A stretch of DNA of 64,000 nt from NCBI GenBank assembly GCA_021851785.1, contig JAJZBV010000012.1, positions 1-64,000 on the forward strand, read 5' to 3'. This DNA is from Pseudomonadota bacterium (GTDB taxonomy: Bacteria > Pseudomonadota > Alphaproteobacteria > Acetobacterales > Acetobacteraceae). A program made the translations under genes and the position numbers. Below, piece by piece: positions 19,366 to 31,815 of the stretch (the stretch's first letter is position 1; every line of letters starts with the position of its first letter). The notes below the pieces were generated by a model, which was given only the letters and a program-made list of their open reading frames with translations, was not told the origin of the DNA and did not search any database.

Positions 19366-20545
19366 CGAAAGCCGCGCGCAGCGCGGGGACGAGATCGGTC
19401 CGCTCCCAAGTGAAGGTGCCGAGTTCGGGATCGGGCTCGCGGCCGAAATGGCCATAGGCCGAGGTCGGCACATAGATCGGGCGATTGAGATGGAGATGCT
19501 CGCGAATGCCGCGCGGCGAGAGGTTGACGAGATCGCGCAGCACCCGCTCCAGCCGGATTTCATCCACGTCGCGCCCGGTGCCGTGCAGATCGACATAGAC
19601 CGAAAGCGGATGCGAAACCCCGATCGCGTAGCTGATCTGGATCGTGCAGCTCTCGGCGAGCCCGGCGGCGACGACGTTTTTCGCGAGATAGCGGCAGGCA
19701 TAGGCGGCGGAGCGATCGACCTTGGTCGGATCCTTGCCACTGAAGGCGCCGCCGCCATGCGGCGCCGCCCCACCATAGGTATCGACGATGATCTTGCGCC
19801 CGGTCAGGCCGCAATCCCCGTCCGGGCCGCCGATGACGAATTTCCCCGTCGGGTTCACGTAAAACTGCGCCTCCGGGCACATCCAGCCGGCGGGCAGGCT
19901 GCTTTCGACGATCGGCCACAGCCGGCGCTTGATTTCCTCCCGCTCCAGCTCGGCGACGTGCTGGATGGAAACGACGATGCTGGTCGCCCCGACCGGCTTG
20001 CCATCGACATAGCGCAGCGTCACCTGGCTTTTGGCGTCGGGCAGCAGGCCGGCGGCCGAGAGGTCGCGGGCGCGGCGCAATTCGCTGATCCGGCGCAGGA
20101 TGAGATGGGCATAATAGATCGGCGCCGGCATCAGCGCCTCGGTCTCGCGGCAGGCATAGCCGAACATGATGCCCTGATCGCCGGCGCCTTCATCCTTGTT
20201 GCCGGCGGAATCGACGCCCTGGGCGATGTCCTGGGACTGGGCGTGGAGGTGGCATTCCACCGTGGCGTTGCGCCAACTGAACCCCTCCTGGTCATAGCCG
20301 ATGTCATGCACCGCAAGGCGCGCGAGATGCGCGAGATACTCGGCGGTGATGGTGTCCGGCCCGCGGGTTTCGCCGGCGAGCACGATGCGGTTGGTGGTCA
20401 CCAGGGTTTCGCAGGCGACGCGCGCATAGGGGTCGGCGGCGAGGAAGGCATCGAGCACGGTGTCGCTGATGCGGTCGGCAACCTTGTCGGGGTGCCCCTC
20501 GGAAACCGATTCGGAGGTGAACAGGAAATCGCCCTTATCGCGCAT
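19358..20545 (-). CDS. metK: S-adenosylmethionine synthetase
   Basis: [35 protein letters not shown]...; [12 protein letters not shown] motif. Confidence 0.96.
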   Translation of the reverse strand: MRDKGDFLFTSESVSEGHPDKVADRISDTVLDAFLAADPYARVACETLVTTNRIVLAGETRGPDTITAEYLAHLARLAVHDIGYDQEGFSWRNATVECHLHAQSQDIAQGVDSAGNKDEGAGDQGIMFGYACRETEALMPAPIYYAHLILRRISELRRARDLSAAGLLPDAKSQVTLRYVDGKPVGATSIVVSIQHVAELEREEIKRRLWPIVESSLPAGWMCPEAQFYVNPTGKFVIGGPDGDCGLTGRKIIVDTYGGAAPHGGGAFSGKDPTKVDRSAAYACRYLAKNVVAAGLAESCTIQISYAIGVSHPLSVYVDLHGTGRDVDEIRLERVLRDLVNLSPRGIREHLHLNRPIYVPTSAYGHFGREPDPELGTFTWERTDLVPALRAAFGR

Positions 20546-20666
20546 GGCGCAATTCGTCCTCTTGTCGCGCAGGGACCGGAGAATGCCGGCGGCCGCGCCG
20601 GCGCAGGCGGCACCGGAGCGGAGGCTGTGTGGCGGAAACCGGCCTTGCGGTCAAGCCATTCCGGGC

Positions 20667-21440
20667 TCAGCCGGCAAGGCCGAGCACGTCGCGCATCGAG
20701 TAGAGGCCAGGCGGCTTGCCCGCCAGCCACAGCGCCGCCCGCAGCGCGCCCTGGGCGAAAATGCGGCGGTCGAAGGCGCGATGGGTCAGCGCGATATGTT
20801 CATGGGCGCCGGCGAAGATCAAACTGTGCTCGCCGACCACCTGGCCGCCACGCAGGGCCGCGAAGCCGATGGCGCCGGGCTTGCGCGCCCCGGTCTGGCC
20901 GTGGCGGCCGCTTTCCATCACCTCGGCGAGTTCGACCCCGCGCCCGGCGGCGACCGCGCGGCCGAGCCCGAGCGCGGTGCCGGACGGCGCATCGACCTTC
21001 TGGCGATGATGCATCTCGACGATTTCGGCGTCATAGCTCTCGGCCGGGAGCGCCGCCGCCATGCGTTCGGCGAGCGCCAGCAACAGTGTGACCCCTGGGG
21101 AAAAATTCGGCGCGGCGCAGACCGGAATGGCCCGCGCCACCTCGGCGATCATGGCTTCATCGGCGGCGAACAGCCCGGTGGTGCCGAGCACCCAGGGGGT
21201 TTTGGCCGCGGCCAAGGCCTCGGCGTGGCCGCCAACGGCGGCGGCATGGGTGAAATCGATCACCACGTCGGAGGCGGCGGCGAGGGCGGCGATATCGGCG
21301 AGGATCGAGACGCCGTCCGGCGGCAACGCGGCCGAGCCGGGGCGGAGCGTGCCGCCGGCGAGCATTCCCGCCATCCGCGCTTCCTCGGCGAGCAAGCGCC
21401 CCATCCGCCCGGCAACCCCGGCAATCCCGATGCGGGCCAT
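20667..21440 (-). CDS. dapB: 4-hydroxy-tetrahydrodipicolinate reductase
   Basis: MARIGIAGVAGRMGRLL...VVIDFTHAAAVGGHAEAL...EIVEMHHRQKVDAPSGTAL. Confidence 0.94.
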   Translation of the reverse strand: MARIGIAGVAGRMGRLLAEEARMAGMLAGGTLRPGSAALPPDGVSILADIAALAAASDVVIDFTHAAAVGGHAEALAAAKTPWVLGTTGLFAADEAMIAEVARAIPVCAAPNFSPGVTLLLALAERMAAALPAESYDAEIVEMHHRQKVDAPSGTALGLGRAVAAGRGVELAEVMESGRHGQTGARKPGAIGFAALRGGQVVGEHSLIFAGAHEHIALTHRAFDRRIFAQGALRAALWLAGKPPGLYSMRDVLGLAG

Positions 21441-21441
21441 C

Positions 21442-22806
21442 TCACGCCCCCCCGACACTGCGGGTGATCTGGCGGAGCGTCACGAATTCCTCCGCCGCCG
21501 TCGGGTGGATGCCGATGGTCTGGTCGAACTCCGCCTTGGTCGCGCCAGAGGTCAGGGCAACCGCGATCCCCTGCATGATCTCGGGCGCGTCCTCGCCGAA
21601 CATATGCGCGCCCAGAACCCGCCCGCTGGCGTGATCGACGACCAGCTTGATCAGGGTTTTGCGCGTCCGCCCGCTGATGGTGTGGCGCATCGGGGTGAAG
21701 CGGCTGAGGTAGATATCGGTCTTGCCCCGCGCCGCCGCTTCCTCCTCGGATAATCCAACCGTCGCGAGCGGCGGCGTGCTGAAGACGGCGGTCGCGACGG
21801 CGGCGAAATTCCATGGCCGCGCCTCTCCCGCGAACAGCAGATCGGCGAGCGCGTGCCCCTCGGCGGTCGCGACCGGCGTGAGGTTGAGGCGGTCGGTGAC
21901 ATCGCCGATCGCGTGGATATGCGCGACATTGGTGCGCCATTGCTCGCCGATCACGACCGCGCCGCCGGCGCTGGTCGCAACCCCGGCGCGAGCGAGGCCC
22001 AGCCCCTCGGTATTGGCGCCGCGCCCGGAGGCGAAAAACACGCAATCGGCGGCGATCCGCCGGCCATCGGCGAGCACCGCGACCCGTCCGGCGCCCATCG
22101 CTTCCACTTCGGCGATATTGCTTTCGGGAAAGAGACGCACCCCCTGCGCCACCAGCGCCTCGGCCATCGCCTCGCGCAAATCCCGATCGAAGCCACGGAG
22201 CGGCAGGGGCTGGCGGAACACCAGATCGACCTCGGCGCCGAGACCACGGAAAATCCCCGCGAATTCGACGGCGATATAGCCGCTGCCGAGGATCACCACG
22301 CGATCGGGGCGTTGGTCGAGATAAAACGCATCATCGGAGACGATGCCGAGTGCTGCGCCGGGAATGGCGGGGCGAAGCGGGCGGCCGCCGGTCGCGATGA
22401 CGATCCGCTCGGCGCTCACCACCTGGTCGCCGACCGCGATCCGGTGCGCATCGAGAAACCGGGCATGGGCCTCGAATATTTTTGCCCCGGCGCCATCGAG
22501 CAGGCGGCGATAAATGCCGTTGAGGCGGGCGATCTCGCGGTCTTTCGCCGCGATCAGCGCCGCCCAGTCATGCGCCCCCGGCGCCGCGCCGCGCCAGCCG
22601 AACCCCGCCGCGTCCTCGGCATGGGCACCATATTCGGCCGCCTGGACGAGGATTTTCTTCGGCACACAGCCGATATTGACGCAGGTGCCGCCCCAGAACC
22701 GCCCCTCGGCAACCCCGACCCGCGCGCCATGCGCGGCGGCGATCCGCCCGCAGCGAACCCCCGCGGAGCCGCCGCCAATCACGAACAGATCGAAATCGAA
22801 GGTCAT
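21442..22806 (-). CDS. gor: Glutathione-disulfide reductase
   Basis: MTFDFDLFVIGGGSAGVRCGRIAAAHGARVGVAEGRFWGGTCVNIGCVPKKI with redox CVNIGC motif. Confidence 0.92.
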   Translation of the reverse strand: MTFDFDLFVIGGGSAGVRCGRIAAAHGARVGVAEGRFWGGTCVNIGCVPKKILVQAAEYGAHAEDAAGFGWRGAAPGAHDWAALIAAKDREIARLNGIYRRLLDGAGAKIFEAHARFLDAHRIAVGDQVVSAERIVIATGGRPLRPAIPGAALGIVSDDAFYLDQRPDRVVILGSGYIAVEFAGIFRGLGAEVDLVFRQPLPLRGFDRDLREAMAEALVAQGVRLFPESNIAEVEAMGAGRVAVLADGRRIAADCVFFASGRGANTEGLGLARAGVATSAGGAVVIGEQWRTNVAHIHAIGDVTDRLNLTPVATAEGHALADLLFAGEARPWNFAAVATAVFSTPPLATVGLSEEEAAARGKTDIYLSRFTPMRHTISGRTRKTLIKLVVDHASGRVLGAHMFGEDAPEIMQGIAVALTSGATKAEFDQTIGIHPTAAEEFVTLRQITRSVGGA

Positions 22807-22827
22807 TCAGGTCTCCGTGAGTTAAGG

Positions 22828-22936
22828 CAAAAAAGACTTTCTTCCCGTTTTCTCGGAGCGGGCAGTGCCGCAGGCACTGCCCAACGGATAAAAGTTTTTG
22901 GTTCTTTTTTTCAAAAAAGAACGATTTTTTCTTCCC
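22828..22936. repeat. Interspersed palindromic repeat, copy 2 (GC hairpin 22860-22882, AT hairpin 22901-22922)
   Basis: gggcagtgccgcaggcactgccc and gttctttttttcaaaaaagaac. Confidence 0.9.
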
Positions 22937-24415
22937 TTACGTCCCGATTCCGCCCAGAGCCAAGTATTTGATTTCGAGGTAATCCTCGATGCCGTATTTG
23001 GAGCCCTCACGGCCGAGGCCGGAGGATTTCATGCCGCCGAACGGCGCGACCTCGGTCGAGATGATGCCCTCATTGATGCCGATGATGCCGTATTCGAGCG
23101 CCTCGGCGACGCGGAAGATGCGCCCGACATCGCGGGCGTAGAAATAGGCGGCGAGGCCGAATTCGGTGTCGTTGGCGAGTTTCACCGCCTCTTCCTCGGT
23201 CTCGAACCGGAACAGCGGCGCGACCGGGCCGAAGGTCTCCTCGCGGAAGATGTCGGCGCCGGCCGAGACGTCGGCGAGGATGGTGGGGGTGAAGAAATTG
23301 CCGCCACGCGGATGGCGCGCGCCCCCGGTGACGATGCGGGCGCCGCGTTTCACGGCATCGGCGATATGCGCCTCGACCTTGGCGACCGCCTCGGCGTTGA
23401 TCAGCGGCCCCTGCGTCACCCCTGGTTCCATGCCGTCCCCGACCCGGAGCGCCTCCACCGCCGCCTTCAGCTTGGCGGCGAAGGCGTCATAGACGCCGCC
23501 CTGTACCAGGAGCCGGTTGGCGCAGACGCAGGTCTGTCCGGCATTGCGGTATTTGCTGGCCATCGCGCCGAGAACCGCGGCGTCGAGATCGGCGTCGTCG
23601 AAGACGATGAACGGCGCGTTGCCGCCCAGTTCCATGCTGGTTTTCTTGATCGTCGGCGCGCATTGCGCGAGCAGCCTCGCGCCGATTTCGGTCGAGCCGG
23701 TGAAGGAGAGCTTGCGCACCAGCGGATTGCTGGTCAGTTCCGCGCCCATCTCGCCGGAAGGCCCGGTGATGACGTTGCAGACCCCGGCCGGCATGCCGGC
23801 GCGCTCGGCGAGGACGGCGATGGCGAGCGCGGAGAACGGCGTCTGGCTCGCCGGGCGGATGACGCCGGTGCAGCCCGCGGCCCAGCCCGGCCCGGCCTTG
23901 CGGGTGATCATCGCTGCGGGAAAATTCCACGGCGTGATTGCGGCGAAGACACCGATCGGCTCCTTTTGCACGATGATCCGCCGTCCCTTGGCGTTTTGCG
24001 GAATGGTGTCGCCATAGACGCGCTTGCCCTCCTCGGCGAACCATTCGATGAAGCTCGCGGCGTAAGCGATCTCGCCCTTCGCTTCGGCCAGAGGCTTCCC
24101 CTGCTCGGCGGTCATGATCACCGCGAGATCGTCGGCGTTGGCGAGCATCAGATCATTGAGCCGGCGCAAAATCGCCGCGCGCTCTTTCGCGGTGAGCGCG
24201 CGCCAGGCGGGATAGGCGGCATAAGCGGCCTCGATCGCGGCCCTGGTCTCGGCCGCGCCCAGCGCCGGCACCTCGCCGATGACCTCGCCATTGGCCGGGT
24301 TGCGCACCGCGACCGTCCGCCCCGAAGCGGCGCCGATCCATTGGCCGCCGACGTAATTCTGCTGCCGGAACAGGCTCGCATCCTTGAGCGACAGGGGGGA
24401 GATGGGGTTGAGCAT
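22937..24415 (-). CDS. gabD: NAD(P)-dependent succinate-semialdehyde dehydrogenase
   Basis: ALDH family; EQGKPLAEAKGEIAYAASFIEWFAEEGKRVYGD and MELGGNAPFIVFDDADLD. Confidence 0.88.
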   Translation of the reverse strand: MLNPISPLSLKDASLFRQQNYVGGQWIGAASGRTVAVRNPANGEVIGEVPALGAAETRAAIEAAYAAYPAWRALTAKERAAILRRLNDLMLANADDLAVIMTAEQGKPLAEAKGEIAYAASFIEWFAEEGKRVYGDTIPQNAKGRRIIVQKEPIGVFAAITPWNFPAAMITRKAGPGWAAGCTGVIRPASQTPFSALAIAVLAERAGMPAGVCNVITGPSGEMGAELTSNPLVRKLSFTGSTEIGARLLAQCAPTIKKTSMELGGNAPFIVFDDADLDAAVLGAMASKYRNAGQTCVCANRLLVQGGVYDAFAAKLKAAVEALRVGDGMEPGVTQGPLINAEAVAKVEAHIADAVKRGARIVTGGARHPRGGNFFTPTILADVSAGADIFREETFGPVAPLFRFETEEEAVKLANDTEFGLAAYFYARDVGRIFRVAEALEYGIIGINEGIISTEVAPFGGMKSSGLGREGSKYGIEDYLEIKYLALGGIGT

Positions 24416-24521
24416 CGCGTTCCTCCTCGCAAGAACCGTTCTTCTTCACATAGACCCGCGCGACGTCACGCGCCAGCGCCGCTCTTTCGCGCACCCGGCG
24501 AGTGTGATTAGATTTGCCGTC

Positions 24522-24896
24522 ATGCCGCGCATCGCTCGCCAGGAAAAACCGCTGCCCGCCAACCGCCTGACCATCCGGGTCGATCTCGCCACGGGGGCGC
24601 GGATCGGGCCGGGCAAGGTCGCGCTGTTGGAGGCGATCGAACGCCACGGCTCGATTTCGGCGGCGGGGCGGGAGTTGCGCATGTCCTATCGCCGCGCCTG
24701 GGATCTGGTGGAGGCGCTGAACAAAGCCCTCGGCACCGCCGTGGTCAGCACCGCGACCGGCGGCGCCGGCGGCGGCGGCGCGACACTGACCGCGACCGGG
24801 GCGGCGGTGGTCGCCGAATACCGCGCGATCGAACGCGAGGCCCTCGCCGCCGCCCTGCCGCGCATCGAGGCGATGCTGCGCCCCCCTCGCGGCTGA
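24522..24896 (+). CDS. ModE/LysR-type winged-helix DNA-binding regulator
   Basis: GPGKVALLEAIERHGSISAAGRELRMSYRRAWDLVEALNKALGTAVVSTATGGAGGGGATLTATG, the ModE N-terminal domain pattern. Confidence 0.85.
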   Translation: MPRIARQEKPLPANRLTIRVDLATGARIGPGKVALLEAIERHGSISAAGRELRMSYRRAWDLVEALNKALGTAVVSTATGGAGGGGATLTATGAAVVAEYRAIEREALAAALPRIEAMLRPPRG

Positions 24897-24903
24897 GGCG
24901 GCG

Positions 24904-27900
24904 TCAGACCTCCTCGACGCGCTCGACGCTGGGGAGCAGCGTCAGCGCCTGCGCCAAAACCGGGGTCACGTGGAACCCGCCCGGCAGCACGATCTCGACC
25001 TCCTGCTCGGTCTCCGGCAAGCGCGGCACCAGCCGCACCCGGCCCTTGCCGCCGCGCTCGCGCGCCAGGAGGTCGCGGATATCGGGCAATCCCCCGCCAT
25101 CGCGGAGCCAGACCCGAATGCCGCTCGCGACCGCCGCCGCAGCGGCATCGAGGGCGGAGATCTCGTGCGCGGTGAGGCGAAGATTTTCGCCCTCGAGGCG
25201 GAGATCGACGCTGGCGAGCAGGCTCGCCCCGGGTTGCAGCAGATCGCGGGCGCGGGCGAGGGTCTCGCTGAACAGCGTGATCTCGAACGATCCGCCGGCA
25301 TCGGAGAGCCGCGCCCAGGCCATGCGGCTCCCCGTGCGGGTCGGGCGCTCCTTGACGCTGATCAGCGTCCCGGCGAGCCGCACGCGGCCGATCCCGGCGG
25401 CGGCGCGGGCGGCGATCGCGCTGCTCGCGATGACCCCGAGCCGCCGCAGCGCCCCGGCATAGGCATCGAGCGGATGGGCGGTGATGTGAAACCCGACCGC
25501 CTCCGCCTCATAGCCGAGCCGCTCCATCGGCGGCCAGGCGGCGACATCGGCGAGACGCAGCGCCTCCCGCCGGCCGTCGCCGCCGAACAGCGCCGCCTGG
25601 CCGCTGTCGCGCTCCTGGGCTGCGGCCTGGGCGCGGCGGAGCACGGTCTCGGCGCTGGCAAAAACGCGGGCGCGGTTATCCTCCAGACTGTCGAACGCGC
25701 CGGCCTTGGCGAGATTCTCGATCTGCATGCGGTTGAGCGCGCGGGCGTCGATCCGGGCAGCGAAATCGGCGAAATCGGCGAACGGGCGGCCGCCGCGCGC
25801 CGCGACCAGCGCCGCCATCGCCGCCTCGCCGACTTTTTTCACCGCCGCCAGCGCGTAGCGGATGGCGAGTTTGCCGTCCTCGCCGCGCTCCAGCGTGAAA
25901 TCGGCGCCGGAGCGGTTGATGTCCGGCGCCAGGACGGCGATGCCGAGCGCCCGCGCCTCCTGGCGGAGTGCCGCGAGCTTGTCGGTATTGTTGATGGCGA
26001 GACTCATGCAGGCGGCGATGAAGGCGGTCGGGTGATTGGCGCGCATCCAGGCGGTCTGATAGGCGACCAGGGCATAGGCCGCCGCGTGCGATTTGTTGAA
26101 GCCGTAATCGGCGAATTTTTCCATGAGATCGAAAATCTCGCTGGCCTTGGCGGCCTCGATCCCGCGCGCGGCGGCGCCTTCGAGAAAAATCCGCCGCTGC
26201 GCCTCCATCTCGGCGCGGATCTTCTTGCCCATGGCGCGGCGCAGCAGATCGGCGGCGCCGAGGCTGTAGCCGGCAAGAAGCTGGGCGATCTGCATCACCT
26301 GCTCCTGATAGACCATGATCCCGTAGGTCTCGCCGAGGATATCGGCGAGATCGGGGTGCGGCGGCGCCCATTTCTCGCCGTGCTTTCTCTGGCAATAGGC
26401 CGGGATATTGGCCATCGGGCCGGGGCGATAGAGGGCGACGGCGGCGATCAGATCCTCGAAACGGTCGGGCCGCATCTGGCGCAGAACATCGCGCATGCCC
26501 TGGCTTTCGAACTGGAACACGCCGCCGGCCTCGCCACGGGCCAACATCTCGTAGGTTTTCGCGTCATCGAGCGGTAGTTCCGCGAGATCGACGGCGTCCC
26601 CCTGCTCGGCAAGAAAATCCACCGCGCGCTTGAGGATGGTGAGTGTTGTCAGGCCAAGAAAATCGAATTTCACCAGCCCCGCCTGCTCGACATATTTCAT
26701 CGAATACTGGGTGACGAGAAATTCCGAGCGCGGATCGCGATAGAGCGGCACGAGATCGATCAGCGGCCGGTCGCCGATGACGATGCCGGCGGCGTGGGTG
26801 CTGGCGTGGCGATAAAGTCCTTCGAGCTGGAGCGCGATTTCCAAGAGGCGCGCGATGGCCTCGTCATCCTCGCGCGCCTCCCGCAAACGCGGCTCGCCGG
26901 CGATCGCCTGCGCCAGCGTCACCGGCTTCGCCGGATTGTTCGGGATCAGCTCGGCGATCTTGTTGACCTGGCCATAGGGCAGGCCGAGCACCCGGCCGAC
27001 GTCGCGGACCACGGCACGGGCCTGCAATTTTCCGAAGGTGATGATCTGCGCGACCCGATCGGCGCCGTATTCGGCGCGGACATAGGCGATCACCTCGTCG
27101 CGCCGGTGCTGGCAGAAATCGATGTCGAAATCCGGCATCGAGACGCGCTCGGGGTTGAGAAAACGCTCGAACAGCAAGCCGAAGCGGAGCGGGTCGAGAT
27201 CGGTGATGGTCAGCGCCCAGGCAACCACCGATCCCGCGCCCGAGCCGCGCCCGGGGCCGACCGGTATGCCCTGCGCCTTGGCCCATTGGATAAAATCGGC
27301 AACGATCAGGAAATAGCCGGGGAATCCCATCTTGGCGATCACGTCGAGTTCGTAAGCGAGCCGCTCGCGATAATGCGCGGCTTCCGCCACATCGATGCCG
27401 GCCGCCGCGAGGCGGGCATCGAGCCCGGCCAGCGCCATCGCCCGCAACGTCGCTTCCTCGCTGGTTCCGGCGGCGATTTTCGGAAATACCGGCAGCATCG
27501 GCGTGCGGCTTTCGGCCATCACGGCGCAGCGCCGCGCGATCGCCAGCGTGTTGTCGCAGGTTTCCGGCAGATCGGCGAACAAGGCGCGCATCTCGGCGGC
27601 ACTCTTGAACCCGTGCGCGCGGGTCACCCGCCGGCGCTCGCTCTCGGCGAGCAAGCGGCCCTCGGCGATGCAGAGCAGCGCGTCATGCGCCTCGAACATC
27701 GCTTCCTGGGCAAAAAAGCAATCATTGGTGGCGACCAGTGGCAGGCCGGCTGCGTCGGCCAGCGTGATCAGCCCGGGCTCGATCGCACGTTCGAGCGCCA
27801 AGCCGTGGCGATGCAGTTCGATCACCGCGCGATCGGGAAAAGCCTCGCTGATTTCGGCAAGCAGCGCTTCCGCAGCAGAGCGCTGCCCCTCGGCGAGGAG

Positions 27901-28326
27901 ACGCGCGAGCGGTCCCGCGGTGCCGCCGGTGAGGAGAATGAGCCCCTCCGCATGCGCGGCGATGGTGGCGAGCGGCAATTGCGGCTTGAGCCCGGCCTCC
28001 GGGGTCAGAAAGCCGAGCGAGGAGAGCCGCTGCAAATTGGACAATCCCGCCGCGTCTTGCGCGAGCAGCACGATCGGATCGGGCGCGAGCCTGGGATTAT
28101 CGGCGCGCGCGAGATTGATCTGGCAGCCGATGATCGGCTGCACGCCGGCTTTCGCGCAAGCCTGGCTGAATTCCAGCGCCCCGAACAGATTGCCGCTATC
28201 GGTGATCGCAACCGCCGGCATCGCGCCTGCGCGCGCGCATTCGGCGATCTTCTCCGCCTTGATCGCACCCTCGCTCAACGAATAGGCGGAATGGACCCGG
28301 AGATGCACGAAATCGGCATGTGTCAT
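24904..28326 (-). CDS. dnaE: DNA polymerase III subunit alpha
   Basis: [23 protein letters not shown]...; PHP domain, [32 protein letters not shown]. Confidence 0.96.
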   Translation of the reverse strand: MTHADFVHLRVHSAYSLSEGAIKAEKIAECARAGAMPAVAITDSGNLFGALEFSQACAKAGVQPIIGCQINLARADNPRLAPDPIVLLAQDAAGLSNLQRLSSLGFLTPEAGLKPQLPLATIAAHAEGLILLTGGTAGPLARLLAEGQRSAAEALLAEISEAFPDRAVIELHRHGLALERAIEPGLITLADAAGLPLVATNDCFFAQEAMFEAHDALLCIAEGRLLAESERRRVTRAHGFKSAAEMRALFADLPETCDNTLAIARRCAVMAESRTPMLPVFPKIAAGTSEEATLRAMALAGLDARLAAAGIDVAEAAHYRERLAYELDVIAKMGFPGYFLIVADFIQWAKAQGIPVGPGRGSGAGSVVAWALTITDLDPLRFGLLFERFLNPERVSMPDFDIDFCQHRRDEVIAYVRAEYGADRVAQIITFGKLQARAVVRDVGRVLGLPYGQVNKIAELIPNNPAKPVTLAQAIAGEPRLREAREDDEAIARLLEIALQLEGLYRHASTHAAGIVIGDRPLIDLVPLYRDPRSEFLVTQYSMKYVEQAGLVKFDFLGLTTLTILKRAVDFLAEQGDAVDLAELPLDDAKTYEMLARGEAGGVFQFESQGMRDVLRQMRPDRFEDLIAAVALYRPGPMANIPAYCQRKHGEKWAPPHPDLADILGETYGIMVYQEQVMQIAQLLAGYSLGAADLLRRAMGKKIRAEMEAQRRIFLEGAAARGIEAAKASEIFDLMEKFADYGFNKSHAAAYALVAYQTAWMRANHPTAFIAACMSLAINNTDKLAALRQEARALGIAVLAPDINRSGADFTLERGEDGKLAIRYALAAVKKVGEAAMAALVAARGGRPFADFADFAARIDARALNRMQIENLAKAGAFDSLEDNRARVFASAETVLRRAQAAAQERDSGQAALFGGDGRREALRLADVAAWPPMERLGYEAEAVGFHITAHPLDAYAGALRRLGVIASSAIAARAAAGIGRVRLAGTLISVKERPTRTGSRMAWARLSDAGGSFEITLFSETLARARDLLQPGASLLASVDLRLEGENLRLTAHEISALDAAAAAVASGIRVWLRDGGGLPDIRDLLARERGGKGRVRLVPRLPETEQEVEIVLPGGFHVTPVLAQALTLLPSVERVEEV

Positions 28327-28341
28327 AGCATCACCATCGTT

Positions 28342-28425
28342 CTTGCAGCGGCGGTGCCGAAGGCACTGCCGCAACGGGGGAAAGTTTTTTGGTTCTTTTT
28401 TTCAAAAAAGAACCCTTTCCCTTTC
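28342..28425. repeat. Interspersed palindromic repeat, copy 3 (GC hairpin 28348-28372, AT hairpin 28391-28414)
   Basis: gcggcggtgccgaaggcactgccgc and ggttctttttttcaaaaaagaacc. Confidence 0.9.
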
Positions 28426-29112
28426 TTACATGGGCACGAGCCGTCCCTCGATGAGCGTCACGCGGCGATCCATGCGCGCCGCGAGATCGGGGTTGTGGGT
28501 CGCGATCAGGGCCGCGACCCCGCGCGCGCGCACCATATCGAGGAGGGCGGCGAACACCAGCTCGGCGGTCGCGACATCGAGATTGCCGGTCGGCTCGTCG
28601 GCGAGCAGAATCCGCGGCGCGTTGGCGAGCGCGCGCGCGATCGCGACCCGCTGCTGCTCGCCGCCCGAGAGCTTCCCCGGCAGATGATGGAGCCGCGCGC
28701 CGAGACCGAGCGCGGCCAGCAAATCACCGGCATGGCTTGCGGCGGCGCGGCGCGCGCGCCCCTTGATCATCTGCGGCAGGACGACATTCTCGAGCGCGCT
28801 GAACTCGCCGAGGAGATGATGAAACTGATAGACGAAACCGATGGTTTCGCTGCGGATCGCGCTCCGCTCGCCATCACCGAGCCGGCCCGCCGCCCGCCCG
28901 GCGATGAAAATCTCGCCCTCGTCCGGCTTTTCGAGCAGCCCGGCGAGATGCAGCAGTGTCGATTTGCCCGACCCCGATGGCGCGACCAGGGCGACGATCT
29001 CGCCGGCGGCGAGGGCGAGATCGACGCTGCGGAGAACCGGAAGCGGCCCGGCCTCGGTGCGGAAAATGCGCGCGACCCCCTGCATGGCGAGCGCCGTTCC
29101 CGGATCACTCAT
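28426..29112 (-). CDS. lolD: Lipoprotein-releasing ABC transporter ATP-binding protein
   Basis: [32 protein letters not shown], Walker [25 protein letters not shown]; next to lolC. Confidence 0.92.
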   Translation of the reverse strand: MSDPGTALAMQGVARIFRTEAGPLPVLRSVDLALAAGEIVALVAPSGSGKSTLLHLAGLLEKPDEGEIFIAGRAAGRLGDGERSAIRSETIGFVYQFHHLLGEFSALENVVLPQMIKGRARRAAASHAGDLLAALGLGARLHHLPGKLSGGEQQRVAIARALANAPRILLADEPTGNLDVATAELVFAALLDMVRARGVAALIATHNPDLAARMDRRVTLIEGRLVPM

Positions 29113-30370
29113 GGCGCAGCGCCTCGATCGGATCGGTGCGCGCGGCGCGCCAGCTTGGATAGAGTGTCGCCAGCAGCGAGAGCGCCAGCGCCATGACGAT
29201 GATCTCGGTGACTTCGCCCCAATCGAGCCGCGCCGGCAGATGCGCGAGGTAATAGACTTCCGGATTGAACACCGAAACCCCGGTGACGCTCTCCACCCAA
29301 TGCTGTAACGTTGCGATATTGAGACAAAAAACGACACCGAGCAGGGTTCCGATCAGCGTCCCGGCGACGCCGACGGAGGCGCCGCACATCAGAAAAATCC
29401 GCATCACCGCGCCACGCGGCGCGCCCAGCGTGCGCAGGACCGCGATATCGCGCGTCTTGTCCTTGACCATCATGATCAGCGAGGAAATGACATTGAACGC
29501 CGCGACCAGGATGATCAGTGTCAGGATCAGGAACATCACGTTCTGCTCGACCTCGACGGCGGTGAAGAAACTATCGTTGCTGTGCTGCCAGTCGATGATG
29601 CGGACAGGGGTATCGCCGAGCGTCGCGCGAACGGCGCGGACGACGGCGCCGACCGCCAGCGGATCGGCAACCCGCACCTCGATCTCGCTCACCGTCTGCG
29701 GCTCCTGGAAAAACACCTGCGCGTCAGTGAGCGGCAGAAACGCATAAGCCTGATCGTATTCGTTCATGCCGATCTGGAAAATCGCGACCACCCGATAGGC
29801 GCGGATGCGCGGCACCGTCCCGAACGCCGTCGCCGCGCCTTGCGGTGAGATCAGCGTGAGATTGTCGCCGACGGAGAGCCCGAGGCGCCGCGCCATCCCG
29901 GCGCCGATCGCGATCGCGTCGCCGGGCGCGAAATCGCCGAGCGAGCCCTCGAGCAGGTGATCGCTGACCGCGTGCAGCGCGAGCAGATCCTCCTTGCGGA
30001 TGCCGCGGATGAGGCCGCCGGTCGCGGCGCCGCGCGGGCTTGAGACCAGAGCCTGGCCATCCACCACCGGGATCGCGGAGACGACATTGGGAATGCCGGC
30101 GATGCGCGCGGCAAGCGCCGCGTAATCGGCAAGACCACGCTCCGGCCCCTCGCTTTCGCTGGCATAAATGCCGAGATGGCCATTGAGGCCGAGAATACGG
30201 TTGAGCAGATCGACCTTGAAGCCGCCCATCACGCTCATCACGATGATCAGGGTCGCGACCCCGAGGGCGATGCCGATCAGCGAAAATCCGGCGATGACGG
30301 AGACGAAGCGCTCACCGCGGCGGGCACGGAGATAGCGGCCCGCGACCGCGCGCTCGAAAGCGTTGAACAT
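29105..30370 (-). CDS. lolC: Lipoprotein-releasing ABC transporter permease (LolC/E family)
   Basis: [51 protein letters not shown]. Confidence 0.92.
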   Translation of the reverse strand: MFNAFERAVAGRYLRARRGERFVSVIAGFSLIGIALGVATLIIVMSVMGGFKVDLLNRILGLNGHLGIYASESEGPERGLADYAALAARIAGIPNVVSAIPVVDGQALVSSPRGAATGGLIRGIRKEDLLALHAVSDHLLEGSLGDFAPGDAIAIGAGMARRLGLSVGDNLTLISPQGAATAFGTVPRIRAYRVVAIFQIGMNEYDQAYAFLPLTDAQVFFQEPQTVSEIEVRVADPLAVGAVVRAVRATLGDTPVRIIDWQHSNDSFFTAVEVEQNVMFLILTLIILVAAFNVISSLIMMVKDKTRDIAVLRTLGAPRGAVMRIFLMCGASVGVAGTLIGTLLGVVFCLNIATLQHWVESVTGVSVFNPEVYYLAHLPARLDWGEVTEIIVMALALSLLATLYPSWRAARTDPIEALRHE

Positions 30371-30371
30371 G

Positions 30372-31688
30372 CTAGGCGCCGAGAAGTTTCGCGATCGCGG
30401 CGTCGGGCGAGACTTCTTCCCGCGCGCCATTCGCCCGCCGCTTGAGTTCCACCCTGCCGGCCGCGGCGCCGCGCGGGCCGACGATGATCTGCCAGGGATG
30501 GCCGAGGAGATCGGCATCGGCGAATTTCACCCCGGCGCGCTCCTCGCGGTCGTCATAGAGCGCGGCCGCGCCGAGGCGCGCGTAGATCTGTTCGCAAAGG
30601 CCATCGCAGGCGGCATCGCCGGGTTTGAGATTGAGGATGACGGCGCGAAACGGGGCGATGGCGTCGGGCCAGATGATGCCGGCCTCATCGTGCGAGGCCT
30701 CGATCACCGCGCCGACGAGGCGGCTCACGCCGATGCCGTAGCTGCCCATTTCGGGATGGAATTTCTGCCCGTCCGGCCCGGTCACGGTAAAATTCATCGG
30801 CTGGCTGTATTTGGTGCCGAAATGGAAAATATGCCCGACCTCGATCCCACGTCCCTCGCGCCGGCGCGCGGGATCGAGTTTTGCCCAGGGTTCGGCATCG
30901 TGTTTTTCGTCGGTCGCGGCGTAGGGCGTCGTCATCATGTCATAGAACCGCGCGAGGTCGCCCTCCGAACGGATATCGAAATCACCGCTGGTATAGTCGA
31001 TATCCTCGAACGCGGCGTCATAGAACACCTGGCTTTCGCCGGTCGCGGCGAGAATGATGAATTCATGGCTGAGATCACCGCCGATCGGCCCGGTATCGGC
31101 GGCCATCGGGATGGCGCGCAAGCCGAGCCGCTGGAACGTGCGCATGTAGGCGAGCATCATCCGCCGATAGCTGACCACCGCGCCGTGATGGTCGATATCG
31201 AAACTATAAGCATCCTTCATCAGGAATTCGCGCCCGCGCATGACGCCGAAACGCGGGCGCACCTCGTCGCGGAATTTCCACTGGATGTGATAGACGATCT
31301 GCGGCAGGGCGCGATAGGAATGCACCGATTGGCGGAAGAGATCGGTGATCATCTCCTCATTGGTCGGGCCATAGAGCAACTCACGCTGATGGCGGTCCTG
31401 GATGCGCAGCATCTCCTTGCCGTAGCCGTCATAGCGGCCGCTTTCGCGCCAGAGATCGGTCGATTGGATGGTCGGCATCAGCAATTCCTGGGCGCCGGCG
31501 GCGTCCTGCTCCTCGCGCACGATGCGGGCGATGTTGCTGAGCACGCGATAGCCGGCCGGAAGCCAGGCATAGATGCCGGCCGCGGTCTGGCGCACGAGGC
31601 CGGCGCGCAGCATCAGCCGGTGCGAGACGATCTGGGCCTCGGCCGGGGTTTCCTTGAGGGTGGGGAGCAGGGCGCGGGAGAGACGCAT
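30372..31688 (-). CDS. proS: Proline--tRNA ligase (short, lacking the INS editing domain)
   Basis: [50 protein letters not shown]...; 438 aa. Confidence 0.95.
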   Translation of the reverse strand: MRLSRALLPTLKETPAEAQIVSHRLMLRAGLVRQTAAGIYAWLPAGYRVLSNIARIVREEQDAAGAQELLMPTIQSTDLWRESGRYDGYGKEMLRIQDRHQRELLYGPTNEEMITDLFRQSVHSYRALPQIVYHIQWKFRDEVRPRFGVMRGREFLMKDAYSFDIDHHGAVVSYRRMMLAYMRTFQRLGLRAIPMAADTGPIGGDLSHEFIILAATGESQVFYDAAFEDIDYTSGDFDIRSEGDLARFYDMMTTPYAATDEKHDAEPWAKLDPARRREGRGIEVGHIFHFGTKYSQPMNFTVTGPDGQKFHPEMGSYGIGVSRLVGAVIEASHDEAGIIWPDAIAPFRAVILNLKPGDAACDGLCEQIYARLGAAALYDDREERAGVKFADADLLGHPWQIIVGPRGAAAGRVELKRRANGAREEVSPDAAIAKLLGA

Positions 31689-31815
31689 CGGTGATCGGGT
31701 CCATCTTGGCGGGTTGCGGCGCGGAGACTAGCGGCATCGATGCGATCCGGCCAGAGCGCGCGCTGAGCGGCGCGGGTTAAACCTATGTTCACCATCGCGC
31801 GGTATCCTTGCGACC

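Noticed and set aside
20546-20660. Possible SAM/SAH riboswitch upstream of metK
   Set aside because: GC-rich leader lacks recognisable conserved cores of SAM-II, SAM-V or SAM/SAH riboswitches by eye.
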